Assembly: GCF_037975245.1 (NCBI RefSeq)
Contig: NC_092566.1
Location: 16,775,001-16,839,000 of the forward strand
Source of the DNA: Apostichopus japonicus
Lineage: Eukaryota > Echinodermata > Holothuroidea > Aspidochirotida > Stichopodidae
DNA length: 64,000 nucleotides
Direction of reading: 5' to 3'
Both the position numbers and the translations under genes were made by a program. Shown here piece by piece: positions 11,836-24,399 of this stretch (position 1 is its first letter; each line of letters begins with the position of its first letter). Below the pieces are notes generated by a model that saw only the letters and a list, made by a program, of their open reading frames with translations, was not told the origin of the DNA and made no database searches.

Positions 11836-12599
11836 GTTGCTCTCTCCTATAAGCCATTAGCATTTCGCATGTAAGACCCATAAACTAATGGCCTATGGCT
11901 ACTTGTGGATGACTTCCTCTAAACGACCCGTTTATTACAAGAAACAACTGTTAATTAAACTGATGCTTTTCCTTGTAGCAGCTTTTTATTGGGGAGGGGG
12001 GGGGTGGGTGGGGGCTGGGGTCTAAATCAACAGCTCCAGTTTACGCAAAGATATATACTGAGTACCAAACATACTTTCAGATTGTTATCTTATTATCACA
12101 AAAGGCATTTGAAGTGAACCCGTATAACATCAAAGATAGGAGTATTGTAAAATACTCATTACCAATTACTTGCACCTATTTTATAGTACTGAGAGTGAAA
12201 AACAAAACTACTTCCCTTATTCACAAAGAGTATTGGTACAAACCTCCTGAATGAATCTAGTATGTCAAGATGAAGCATTTTAAAAGTCAACAAACACTCA
12301 ACTTGCAACAAAAGATGACTCTCTATAAACGATTTATTTATTTATTTCTCTATTGGCTTCCAAGTATATGCATTACAGAACATAGTATCGTAACTCTAGA
12401 CTTCACTCGCAATTCATTTAAGCAAACCACTAACCAGAATGCAAAAATGCATTGTGGTTTCCATGATGTAACATGAGTAGTTTTCTTCATGAATCTGCCA
12501 TAATGTAAAGTGATGGTGTACAACATACTTGATCTAAGTAATACAGTGAAAAGCAGTGTGATGTGACAAACAATAAATTCACAATGACACAGGCTGTCC

Positions 12600-13290
12600 T
12601 GAAATGACCATGGGCCTCAACAACAGGCTTCTTGTACCAAATATGATAGGTACATCAACGTACTTAAAATGACATCTGTCCTTGTTGAAATATTGTGTAA
12701 AACATGGTTTGACCCCTGGTGAACTCAAACGACCATTGACAACATTAGGCTTCTTGTACTCAATGTGATAAAATTATATACCAAATATGAGATCTGTCCA
12801 AGCTTCCCTTGCAATATTATGTTTAGTAAGGTATGTTATTGTAGAGAGACAGGTAAGAGGGGAGTGAGGTAACTGTTTCAGCATATATTTACTTCAACTG
12901 ACCTTTGACCTCCACCAGAAGCAATAATAGGCTCCTTAAATTTCATAAGGTATCATCTACATACCAAATATGAGATCTGTCTAAGGTTCCCTTCTTGCAA
13001 TATCATGTTTACAAGGCTTTCACGATTTGAAATGTTTTCCCCAAATGACCTATAACCTCCACCTAAAACAATGAGATTCTTGTACTCAATGTTTTACTTC
13101 TACACACCAAATATGAGGTCTGCCCAAGCTTCCCTTCTTGAGATATAGTGTTTACAAGGTTTTCACAATTTGACCCCTGGTGACCCCATTCACAGAAATA
13201 AATAGGCTTCTTGTACTCAATGTGGTACTTCTACACACCAAATATGAAATTAATCCGACCTTCCCAACTCGTGATATCGTGTGTCACAAA
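12600..13290. repeat. Imperfect tandem repeat, roughly 130-180 bp period, about five units
   Basis: CCAAATATGA recurs at about 12639, 12781, 12964, 13107 and 13238, with neighbouring GGCTTCTTGTACTCAATGTG, CAAGCTTCCCTT and TTGACCCCTGGTGA. No coding capacity. Confidence 0.7.
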
Positions 13291-13499
13291 TGCACACACA
13301 CGCACACATAAGCCGTCATGAATGCAAAGATTACGATTATCATCGAAACCAAGAATCGCTTACACTTTATAGAAAGTACTGAAGATGTCAAATGTCTCTT
13401 AACTTTTAAATGCCATCAGTGAAAGCCTGAATGAAAGAATTCCTCGAGAAGAGAGCTTTTCGTTTGTTTGCATCTTTGGTTTGCATGTAATATCAGTAC

Positions 13500-13796
13500 T
13501 CTTCTTTATAATATTTGCTTTTTATATAGCGCTTTATACCAGCGATAAGTCTCGAAGTGCTTTACAGACGTTATATTACCCCTGGTCAATGATAAACTGT
13601 CCCTCCAGTCGGCTGCAGTTATATACTGCGCCCAATGACAAGTTACCTCACAGGTACCGATTTAACCCCTGGGTGGAGAGAGGCAATTGAGATAAAGCAT
13701 CTTGCCCATGGACACAACATAATGAACTAGGCAGGAATCGAACCAGCAATCCTTCGATCACAAGTCCGACGCCTTAGCCAATTGGCCACCACGCTT
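13500..13796 (-). repeat. tRNA-derived SINE
   Basis: On the minus strand the head reads GTGGCCAATTGGCTAAGGCG and later GGTTCGATTCCTGCC, resembling tRNA A and B boxes. The tail ends GCGCTATATAAAAAGC. It is not a functional tRNA gene, since the head continues into a long body and lacks a proper acceptor stem. Confidence 0.72.
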
Positions 13797-14064
13797 TATG
13801 ACGAAATAATAGCTAAAATGTTTACAACAGTAAATGCCCCTAAAATAAGAATCCTTGATACTTTTAAATTAAATTAAATGGAATGAAATGTCATTTGGCA
13901 AGAAGAGAACTATAATGGTTTCAGCAAAGTTACTTGAATCGACTTTTTGAATAAAAGGTCCTACAGTATGATGTGAATACATTTTGAAATCTTAAATATA
14001 CATGTTTGCAGGTTTGTGGGTAAATACTGGAAAGAATCGATTCAGTTGTTTCTTTTTTTCATCA

Positions 14065-17000
14065 TCAATTTAAGAGCACTTTTCCTTCTAGAACTATTTT
14101 TGCTGTTCCTGATAAATCAACTCGTCCGTCATCTCTCATCTTGATCTCCAGATTCCCACCTCGTGCTGAGCATTGTCGAGCTGTAATTATGAACGTAAAA
14201 CGCAAAAAAAAATAGAAATAAATAAATAAATATAAAGGGGGTTGTAGGATAAAAACCGACAATACAACATATTCTTGAATAAATTTGACAACACCTACTA
14301 AATAGTGGTATTAATTATGAAATGAAAACTTTTCAATTTTGCAATTAATATATGATCAAAAATTCAAAAGAAGTCTGTCAATTCAGTGTAACATGAAAGT
14401 AATTTAAGCAATGTTTACTGGTAATGGCGAGAAGTACCGTGCCATAACTGTATGATTCTAGTTTGCAGGACCACACAGTCAGAGTGACTATAAATAAATG
14501 CATAAGAAACTTAAACTAATCAGAATCAAAAAAGTCTTAAACGTTCTGTATGCTAGTAAGATATCATGCCTCATCTGTTTCCATGTACAACTCACAGCTT
14601 CCCAAGTTTCAAACTGCCGACTATTAAATGACATTTGATAAACATGATGTCACTTAAAAATAATAAATAAAAGGCAAAAGACAGTCTTTCACATTTTCAG
14701 TTATACAATTTTTCATAATTATTTTTTTTTGTTGTGTGCAAATTACCACAATTGTCGCTAAAATGTTAGCATTTAATAATAGTGGGCTGAAGCAGCAATT
14801 CCTGTGTATTGAGGAATTGCATGCCAGAGATACTTTGGAAACATTTTCTATCAATGTTCATGATAGTTTGTAACACTATCGTTAGGATATTCCAGACACT
14901 TTCACAAACATTACCACAATATGTATGACTACATGCATGATTACCGAGGTGATTAGTACAAGAGAATTTTTTGTACAGCTTAAGGAAAGCATCCAAATGT
15001 CACAATAATTGATATTTATTTGATATTAATATTCAATGTGCATGCCACAATTTGGTCCATAAATGGCTTTGTCAAAATAGATTTCGGTTTATTCACTGCC
15101 GAAGATGTTACTTCAAAGAATACATCGTTGATGGAATATCGGTTTATTTTTTCTATAAATAAAATCTGCTAGAGTGTTAAACAGTTACCATCCTTTACTC
15201 ACCATACATTTCCTTCTTTCCTAAAACGTTAGACCAGTAAGGTGACAATACTGTGTGTGCTGCACCTATATATCACACAGAAAAAAGAAAATGTTATAAT
15301 TTGGGGGTACGGCAGAAATCTAGCAACATGTCATTGTGCAGATGCATAAAAATGAATGCAACACTTTATCAGCAAACTTAGTGGAGCTACTCTATGTAAT
15401 TGCAGTAAAAAGCTCAGAAGAAATGAAACAAGAAAAAATTAATTTCAAGAAGAGAAAAAATTGTATTGTCATGGTTATTTGACAATATATAAATGTCGTT
15501 TTGAAGACATATTTTTTTTTAAGTTATTTTACGTAATATTACCTTTTCATACTATCTTGTTTGCTATAAACTCTTATTGTGCTTTTAAAACCTCCTATTG
15601 TTTTTTGTTTTTTTAAATAACCACGTATTGTATTTTAATAACCTCTTATTGTTTATAACTTTTTTGTGTTGGTATTTAAGGATTATTTTATTAGGTTATC
15701 ATTTGATTTCACTGTATTTATCTCCTTTTTATAGGTTTTTGTGAAGCGCTTTGATACTTTTTAGGCTTTTATTTGCCTAGGTGTGTAAATTAAAGAACCC
15801 CTATCATACAACTACCACAACAACAATCTCTTTTACTACCCGTTGCAATATTAGACCACGAAGACAGTTCCGGAATGTGAACTACTTTAATAAAAAAGCG
15901 AAGAATTGGAATCCCTTGTGATTTGTCAGCTGAGCAGATCACATGTTTAAGAAAGCACAAAGGCCCACAAAAGAACATTTACGACAATGTCACCGAAACT
16001 CTACAGGTATAAGGCAAATGATTTAAGTAGTCAACAAAGTCACGAACTAAAGTCCTGTATGACTTAACACTATTTGCAATTACACTCAGCTGGTTTAAGA
16101 TATGGCCCTAATTGTTTGCAAAATAGTATGGTCTTCCACTTGAATGTCATAAACTTAAAGGCATGATTATTCAAACTTCAACATGTGTATACTTAAAGGG
16201 TGTGAAGACTCACGCACAAAGAAATGTCACATGCCGGTAATCTGACCTAGTTTTGAATAATGAGGTGTAACAGAAGTGTTAGACACCACCATCGATCCCA
16301 GAAAGTACACACACAGCTTGCTACCGTCGGTAATTGGAACACTAGTGTACAGTCAGTACATACAGCTGCGATCAATACCCACAGCACAGTGCACAAACGA
16401 TACAGCGATGGACATCTCAGGTCCAGCTAAAGATAACAAGGTATCACGTTTCATTACTGTCTGCATTTTGTAGTGACACAAAAAAAAATTTACTTGCAAG
16501 CAACCGAAAGTTAACTTTTTCAGATGGCGGCACGCGGTTTGGGCGAGTCTTCAATGCCTTTAATGAGACTTGTATAATACCTGTGACTGGATCTTCATCG
16601 ATACCATTCCATGGAGCAAAGTATCTAGAGATGAAATCGTAAACTCGGCCATCTTCATCGACTGCTCCATTCTCTTGGCTTCCTCTCAGAGTGATGATCA
16701 CACCCATGACCTCACCTGTCTTGTAAGCAGCCATCATCGCTGCTGGATTAGGTGACATCTTCTCCAATTCCTCTCTGTCGAATTAGATTTGAAAAAACAA
16801 AAAACAAATGAAGTCTTGTTAATGAATGCTGCTCAGTTAAAATTCCAGCATATGTCTTAAAGGGAGTGAGACTCGCGCACAAAGAAACGTCTGATGCCGG
16901 TAATCTCACCTAGTTTCAATGAGGTGTAACAGAAGTGTTAGACACCACCATCGATACCAGAAAATACACACACAGCTTGCTACTGTCAGTAATTAGACAC

Positions 17001-18344
17001 TAGTGTACAGTCAATACATGCAGCAACAGTCAAAACCCACAACACAGTGTACATAGCAGAGATGGACATCTCAGTTCTACATAAAAGAAAACAAGGTATC
17101 ATGTTTCATTACTGTCTGCATTTTGTAGCGACAAGAAGAAAACTTCACTTGCAAGTAACGGAAAGTTAACTTTTTTTCAGAGGGCGGCACGCAGTTTGGG
17201 GCGAGTCTTCAATGCCTTTAAATATTACAATAGTGATTTTTGAAATTGACCTAAACTGTCATAAATCATAGCTTTCGAAATGAAAAGGGGAACAAAATGT
17301 GACTAGTATTCGGGCCCTGATACATATCTCTGAGACTTACAGATTGCAGAGGATGGACCCCAGAATCGACTCTTTCAAACCTGAAAATTGTTAAGTATCT
17401 CTGTTGTGACTTCCAGGCTGTTGTCACACCTTTTACGAAGTTTCAAAATTTGCACTCAGCAAATGAGTTAGGCATAATCATTCCTGAATCAGTGAAATTA
17501 ATTTCAGTCATTGACAACATGATTTAGTAAATAATTCCTTTGAGATCTGTTCTGAATTACCCAAAAGCTTCACTTCATACATGAAATTCTATATCCTATA
17601 TATTTATACCTTTAGAAATGAAAATTGTTCACAAACAGATGCAAAATATTTTCCACAAGTTTCTTCAGTAATCAGATCAAGTCACCAAAAGATGATCACT
17701 TTAACAGGATCTGATTGTAAAGTGCAAACCATGAGAAAATATGGAAATGGAAAATGTGACAAGTCCTCCATTTATGGTTTTCCAGTGGAAGAGCAATGAG
17801 AAAATCATTGTCTCTTATTAATCTTTAAAATCTAAAATCGTAACCATCAAACAATGCAATGATTTAGCCATATCAAATAAGGCCATGTATGAGTTCTTCT
17901 TAAAAATACATGTGCATGAGAAAGCTATGTTTATAATATGATCCAACCCTCCAAAATAAAGGGTACCTTGTACACGAATCTGGTACTCGGAGAAGAAGCT
18001 CCTTGTTTGCACCGGGTGTGTACTGTACATCAAAGGGTGAGGCAGAGTCCAGAGTAATCTGATCAGTAACAGAGAGAAAAAAGTACAGGGTTACATAAAT
18101 ATTCTTCAAAGAAGTATGAGGAGGTACCTGTGGACGGACGGGTGCAAGAGGACGACCAGTTTTCTTGTCGAAAGTGAATATAACGTTTCTGCCAGCTTGG
18201 AATGATAATCTCCTAGTGTTATCTGAAAAAAACACAATTTTTATTTTTTTAATTTATTTCCAGTATAAATATAAATATTTTTATAAACAGTACATCAAAG
18301 GTGAGTACGTAAAGAGAAAATATTATTTTAAAATGTAAGTGTAC

Positions 18345-18376
<32 letters not shown>

Positions 18377-21300
18377 TACAAAACGTACAAGTGCAGCTGT
18401 CTACAATAAATTATCCCAGATTACCATTTTGTAAATAAATAGCAGCACGAAAAATAAAGCTATTTCTATACACATTAATTCTGAATTTTGGTGTTATTGC
18501 TTTGTTTCAATACACAGCAATTCATTTTGAACACAGTATGAGAGATGCCAAATTAAGGTTTGCCATTAGCCTAAAAAAGGTTTGCAAATTCTGAACAATG
18601 AAAATCTCTCCACTTGGCAATGTTAGAAGAACCTCTAATATAGCCAACATACACAGGAACAGTAAATATAGATTTTGCACAAATTGGAGCTTACATGAAT
18701 GTAACTTGGAAACAAACACACACTGCACAATGTGTACGACAGGCAGATGGAATGTTTTCCACAAATGATCATATTTCCTTAACATGCAAATATTTACACA
18801 TAAAAAAAAAATTGCAACTCACCTCAATTAATTTATCCACACCTTTGGGAACCTGCAAAAATGATAAAATATACAAAAAAAATGATAACGAAAGGATAAA
18901 ATAAGAGACAATAATGGTTCATAAAGTAACACTTTCCTCAATTGTAAATCACTGGTCTGTGATTGATGATTCTTCAGTTAAAACAAAATTCTACATATTG
19001 TAACTCTAAATTTTGAAATGTTGTCAATTTATTTTAATATAAAGTAAATATGAAGAAGCTGGTCCTATGATGTGATGAGAAAGAAGTTTCAATTTTCAAG
19101 TGCTAGTTAAGATCCAATTCCAAAGATCTGAGATCCCCAAAATATTATGCTGGAAACAATATTGTTTTATGTTTTAGGTCAAGAAACAGCCTTCAAACTA
19201 AGGTCTAAACTGAAGCAATTTTGTTGCAATGTGGATCGTCTAAATAAAGCTGTGTGATAATAAATTGATAAATATTTTTTATTGACCACAATGCAAACAC
19301 GGTCAATGATACTGTTGAGAATGTCAAAACCTGAAACTAGACAGCATAACAACTTTAGGATTATTTTCCTTAATTTACTACTCTCAATGTTCATGACCCA
19401 CCTTATCGCTGGGAGGATTCTGAGGTAAGGATATCGTGATTCGGTCTGCCGACCTTTTCGCAACAAGGTCACCACTCTTTGTCTTGAAAGTGAGTGCATC
19501 TGATTGATTTCCTGTGAAATAAATATTAATATACAGTAGTACAAAAGGAGGCAAAAAGGTAATCACATTAAAGTATTTTATTACATACTGCACCTGAGCT
19601 AAATTCCCTGTCCGAGTGATGACAGGTTACCTTCAATAACATTATTACGATTATATAAACTTGATAAGAGTAAAGAATGATTTTGTTGTTGTTTATCATT
19701 TAATAATTACATAATGATATATCAGGCCTTCTTCTGTTGGTTTATATCGCCATTTCACAATAATTCAACATACTGTCTTCAAGTCTGAGGCTCAACAGGT
19801 GTCCTTTGTTACTTTCTTCCGTTATTTACAAAGAGGTAAATCTGGCTAGCTCTTAATATGCAATGCATAAGCTTCTGAGAACACAAATAATAACAAATAA
19901 ATATTAATAAATATGTAATTTATATAGCGCCCAATCACACAAAGTATCAAAGTGCTTCACAAAACAAAATAATAACCTTATAAAAATAATCCTAAAATAC
20001 CAACACAAAAAGAGTAGAAAACAATAAGAGGTTATTAAAATACAATAGGAGGTTATATAAAAACAAAACAATAGGAGGTTATAAAAGTACAATAAGAAGT
20101 TATAACAAACAAGATCATATTATTAAAGCAGTTTTCGTTCCACATAGAAGTCTAACATTAAGCAAAGTGTGTCGTATTAATATAGGTTATCACATATCAT
20201 AATTGTCTTTTATAAATTGGTTACAATATAGTAAACAACAGTTATATTTTCTGACAACTTACCTGAGCAGAAAAATAAAACAGCAGCTGAGGCGACTGTA
20301 GCATGCCCACAAAGTTTGACTTCATTCTTAGGGGTGAACCAACGCAACTCAAAATTGGAGGCTATTGAAGAAAATGATTGGCAAGTCTTATGGTGAAGAA
20401 AATAGTAGTACTGTACCCCATTACTGAAAATATTTATTGTTTAATAGTGAGTTTTGTAATAACGGAAGTTGACTTTACATGTCCTTGCATAGTAAAAGAA
20501 ATTTTTGAACACTCAATATCAGGCAGTACAGCTTACATACTGTACATGTACACATTTTAAACCAAAATTTTACATACCAAGATTTAGTACTTACATTTCT
20601 CAAAAGAATCACCAGGTTGCAATATTCTGACAAATGCAGTCTCAGACAAATTCATCTCCATTGCAAGTTTCTGCTTGGTGTCATCGCTGAGATCCTACAA
20701 GAAAGTACCAAAATAATATAAAACTGTTAGCAAACTGCTTATCCACTAGAGAGCCTGTGTAATAGAATGTATAAAAGTAAGTTGGCCTGACCCCTAGCAG
20801 GATCTTCTTCAAAGGCTAAATGACAAGTAACAGTAACAGAAGGGACAAAAACACGCACAGAATACAGACAGGTTAACGAGCATGGTGAACACAAAGAGAT
20901 AGATGTAAGGGGATTAGTAGACAAGGGATGGAGAGAAGAAAGAAAGAAACAAGCAGGGGAAGAGGAGAGGTAGGAGATAAACAATGGAGGGACAAAGGGA
21001 GGATTAAGGAAAGGGGGTAGGGAAAGACAGGGGCACAGTGCCTACATAATATGACCCATGATTACAAGTATAAAACTGCTGAAGCTTGCAAATGCTCTAG
21101 CCTGTGGCCTAAGTCATGCCTTATTGATATAAATATGTTATTTGCATTATATGTTTGTGCAATTCTGATATTGCATTTTAAAAGGTCTCTATCGACCTTG
21201 TTGATTATTGAGTTCAGGTCTGTGTATCTTGTAACTTGGGAAATCCAGAAGGAATCTCAACTTTTTTAACCAAGTTACAAGTTACAATACCAAGTTGAAA

Positions 21301-22211
21301 CCCAAGTTACATACATTGTTATCCCTGCAAAACAAACATTGCCCTATTAAATGTACAAAACTGTTTGGCATTCCCTATCAGATGATCTTTAATCTATAAG
21401 CTCACTTACACTTTTCTAAAAACACTAAGACCCTTCTAAACATCTATTGATATCTGTATTATATTTTCATGGACCTGTTTCAGGCAAAAGTTTGAACATA
21501 TGTTGGCTGTGGTTGGAATTAGAGGTTTTGTGTGGGTTGGTGGGTTTTAGCTGAGTGTTATGGGTGTGGAAAGGTGGGAAAGTCGTGGCAGGGGTCGGGA
21601 GGTTTGTGTGGGGTCAGGGCTTTCATTTGTTCTCTTCTTTTTTGCTTGTTTCTTGTTTAGAGATATTTATGAATATTTTCATTGTTACGTATAGTGAGCC
21701 ATATTTGTTTTTTTAGTGCACTTCCTTTTGCAACTTTATATTTTTGTTACTAAATAGCCTTCTGTATACATGTACTTTGTAATCACTTGAATGGTGTGAT
21801 GAAATAAATTAATGAAATGAAGTTACTGTAGGCCTACTACACAATATGAAGTATCAAATTCAAAACGAAATATGCATTGTACCTATCTTTAGCATTTTTT
21901 CTTAATGATACTTTTACCTACAATTACAAAAATATGATAGAAACGTTCACGATTTAAACTAAGACTACAATTACAAAAGCATACGAAGCCCACAGAGTTA
22001 ACTCTAGGCTAGATATATGTACGTGATATGAATCTGGCCTAGGCCTAGGTGTGAATTGTGGGACTGCCATTTGGGGCCGAAATTATTTTTAATCTAAAAA
22101 TAAATATTTTACCCCATTTTGTATAAGACACACTGCTGCTGGATTTCCTGTAAACGGCTTACTAGCAAATGCATCAACAGTGAATATTGGCAAGCTTTTC
22201 TCGCTTGCCAT
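14065..22211 (-). CDS. PBLD: Phenazine biosynthesis-like domain protein (PhzF family), 9 coding exons plus one alternative, about 300 aa
   Basis: PhzF/PBLD isomerase-fold protein; the exact substrate in animals is unsettled. Exons in transcript order: 22211-22113, 20694-20595, 20361-20263, 19511-19402, 18852-18823 (only 30 nt, VPKGVDKLIE), then either 18222-18128 or 18058-17967, then 16774-16581, 15265-15203, 14180-14065. The sum is 903 nt with the second alternative (300 aa) or 906 nt with the first (301 aa); human PBLD is about 288 aa. Motifs: FTVDAFASKPFTGNPAAVC at the N-terminus, NLSETAFV with the family acidic residue E51, LCGHATVASA, RYFAPW, EDPVTG near 237-242, SPYW, and C-terminal LEGK. 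The start methionine lies 13 residues before DAF, as expected. Introns carry two TTAA-flanked MITEs around exon 16581-16774 and SINE-like sequences in opposite orientation. Divergently arranged with the esterase at 24837. Confidence 0.93.
15490..15785. repeat. SINE-tail-like repeat, arm 1 of an intronic inverted pair
   Basis: Contains repeated CTCTTATTGT / CCTCCTATTGTTTT units and GTGAAGCGCTTTGATACTTT. It is the reverse complement of 19895-20115. Both lie in PBLD introns. Confidence 0.7.
16193..16563 (+). mobile_element. TTAA-flanked (piggyBac-like) MITE, copy 1
   Basis: TTAA then AGGGTGTGAAGACTC at the left; GGGCGAGTCTTCAATGCCT then TTAA at the right, an inverted repeat. It ends only 17 bp from the splice donor of PBLD exon 16581-16774. 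TTAA target duplication is the hallmark of piggyBac-type insertions; autonomous partner not seen. Confidence 0.82.
16857..17221 (+). mobile_element. TTAA-flanked (piggyBac-like) MITE, copy 2
   Basis: Same element and orientation as copy 1, about 80 bp upstream (in transcript sense) of the same PBLD exon, TTAA at both ends (16857-16860, 17218-17221). Confidence 0.82.
17967..18058 (-). other. PBLD: PBLD alternative exon 6b (candidate mutually exclusive exon)
   Basis: A 92-nt exon with acceptor TACTGATCAG and donor ACAAG/GTACCC, starting ITLDSASPF and ending NKELLLRVPDSCTR. Entry phase 0 and exit phase 2. It lies only 69 nt downstream of 6a. Both exons begin with ITL and both donors are GTACC, consistent with an old tandem exon duplication. 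Confidence 0.8.
18128..18222 (-). other. PBLD: PBLD alternative exon 6a (candidate mutually exclusive exon)
   Basis: A 95-nt exon with a TTTTTTTCAG acceptor and a CACAG/GTACCT donor. Read in phase 0 it begins ITLGDYHSK and ends RKLVVLLHPSVHR, which aligns to the same stretch of PBLD as exon 6b. It enters in phase 0 and leaves in phase 2, exactly like 6b, so either can replace the other. In another frame this stretch is also open (from DNTRRLSF), but that frame does not join the neighbouring exons. Confidence 0.75.
18345..18380. repeat. Poly(A) run followed by (TA)n microsatellite
   Basis: About 18 A then about 10 TA units in a PBLD intron. Confidence 0.9.
19895..20115. repeat. SINE-tail-like repeat, arm 2 of an intronic inverted pair
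   Basis: AATTTATATAGCGCCCAATC, then CAAAGTGCTTCAC and several ACAATAGGAGGTTAT units; reverse complement of 15490-15785. Confidence 0.7.
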
Positions 22212-23849
22212 CTCTGTGTTCTGATTGCTTCAAGTGATTGTGCAGATACTTCAACGTGCGCTATACTTCGTCTTGTTGGACCAGATTGGATCGAAGCTAG
22301 CGAACCATCAAAAAGTCTACAAAATAACGTTCCTGCAAGGAGGAAAAGGAGATGTAGTATAGCTTCAAAGTATAGTTGCAATTGATTTGTAAGATCATAA
22401 TATTTGATTAAATAATCAGAAAAACATCTTTTAAAACTTGATAGGGTCCTTGATGAAGACTTGAGTGTCCCTCCTGATCCTTCCCCCCCCCCCCCCCTAT
22501 TAAACTAAGCTTGGCTATTAGTGAAAATCGAGTTACCGAGTGATCGAGTCTCCCAAGTTAAACACCTGGGAGAAGGAGAATATGGCAAAAACCGCATGTT
22601 TGAACTGTTCGCATGCAGGCACAGTACTTTTTATTCCACGTTTACCTGCTGTATATATTTCCGGACCCTCTAAGTGACCCCAGGCCCTTGGTGATAAGGT
22701 ATGTCAATGCCAAATTTATTGCCATTGTGAAATTAAGGTTCAGTTGGTAATATGCTTCCGTATTGTAAACTAGCTTCAAGTCGGTATATTTATGTCACTC
22801 GACTGAAACAAAGATCTGACCGAAAAGCAGCGTTGATAAATTGCTTCAATCATTTTTTCTGCTAGTTCCATTTCTTTGCAAAATCGACCAGGCTATCTTA
22901 GCTTGATTATTGCGCAATCGAAGTAAACACTTCAAAACTTTCTAGGAGCTACGTAAGGCCCTCTTAGGACGTTGGATGGATGTCGCTGTTATGAACGTGC
23001 TGAATTATAATTGATTACCAAGAAATCATTGTCATTTGCCATATTCAAAGTGGTTCCCCTTGGCCGTTGGTGCGCCGTAGCACAGGCTTAGTAAATAGTG
23101 AGTGGGAGGTTCTAATCTAAGCCCTAGGCTAAGCTCTGTAACTAGTTGTAAGTTAACTAAGTCTAACTAATTGCATGTAGGCCTAGTGCTTACGCTTTTA
23201 ATAGCCCCATTGACTTACGCAGTAACACACTACAGTAGATCACAAAAGTAATGTGGTCTCTTAGTTTAGATAGAAGTTCTCACTTGCTAAACGCTATCCA
23301 TCACTAGAAAGCTGACAAGTTGGCCATTCATCTATTGACATATCCTGGTCGCATATAGTCTACTCTAAGGTTAAGGTCCAGTGTCCAAAATAGATATTCA
23401 TCATATTTTTTTTAGCCATCATTTATTGTCAAACTTTTGCCATAATAACAAACTTATATAAAAACATATCTATGACACTAAATAACTGTTTGATTACAAA
23501 TACTCAATATTCAAAGAGCATAGCACAATTACTAAAAGTGTCTCTTAGGGGATTGTATGATAGAGGTCCTCGATGTTTACCATGATCTAAATGTTTCTCA
23601 ACTTGTAACAGAAATTTAATTTATACAAAAATTCGTTAACGTTGGGAATGCTCAAATTTACTTACTTCTGGAATATATAGTATTTGATATGAAAAATTAA
23701 AAAATTCAACGGATGCTTCAATAATAGTTGATAGCCGAAAAAAATATCAGACTTGGAAAAAATATAAATTGTCTATTAATTAAAAAGATGAACGTTGCTC
23801 AACATCTAAAACAAAATCAGAAATAATTTTTACACTTGCAAAAAAATGT
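22212..23849. other. Region upstream of PBLD, no gene seen
   Basis: Single-copy-looking DNA with a C-run near 22485. It should hold the PBLD promoter; I see no clear core promoter motif. Confidence 0.4.
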
Positions 23850-24155
23850 TCAAAAGTCTGCAGACTCCTCCTTTAGGCCACAGAAAGTACATCGTGAATT
23901 GTCAATTAAACCCATCAAACTCAGAAGATGATTTGTCCCAAGTATACGATGAAGACAACGAAATTGAACGTATTGTAATTTAATCTCCCTTAACGACTTG
24001 AAAGGAATTTGATAGATAACACGCCAATGTAGAGAGCTATAATCGAAATTTACATTCCACTTAACAATACACTTTGGAATAGTTACGTGTCCCTGAATTA
24101 GTTGCTTATAATGGAAACAACATGCTACTAAGATTGAGAAAAGCCCAACCATACA
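23825..24155 (-). pseudogene. Non-LTR retrotransposon (L1/Tx1-like) reverse transcriptase C-terminal remnant
   Basis: The minus strand encodes HWRVIYQIPFKSLREIKLQ, then YVQFRCLHRILGTN and CTFCGLKEES, the conserved tail after the RT domain of L1/Tx1-type elements. A frameshift near 23852 is needed to reach the following EHFF-like motif. Fragment only. Confidence 0.65.
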
Positions 24156-24399
24156 ACAATGCAGTAGCTTAGTAACAAACTAACAGTAGGCCTTACGGAC
24201 ATTTGGCTATTTGAGTCACAACTTACAGTACAGATCAATGTAGTGTCGTTAAACATTTGATGAACATTATTTATACTGTATGCCATTTAGGTTTAATAAC
24301 TTGTAATATAGGTGTACAGGGATAAGACTGGATAACATTAATATCAATCCCACACATCTACCAAGACAATTAAGTACTATGCTGCTGCTGCTGCTGTTT

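Noticed and set aside
13735-13796. tRNA gene on the minus strand
   Set aside because: A and B box-like motifs are present, but there is no acceptor stem and the sequence runs into a SINE body and tail.
18128-18235. Reading DNTRRLSFQAGRNVIFTF as a duplicated copy of PBLD exon 4
   Set aside because: That frame does not join adjacent exons; the phase-0 frame (ITLGDYHSK) does and aligns with exon 6b.
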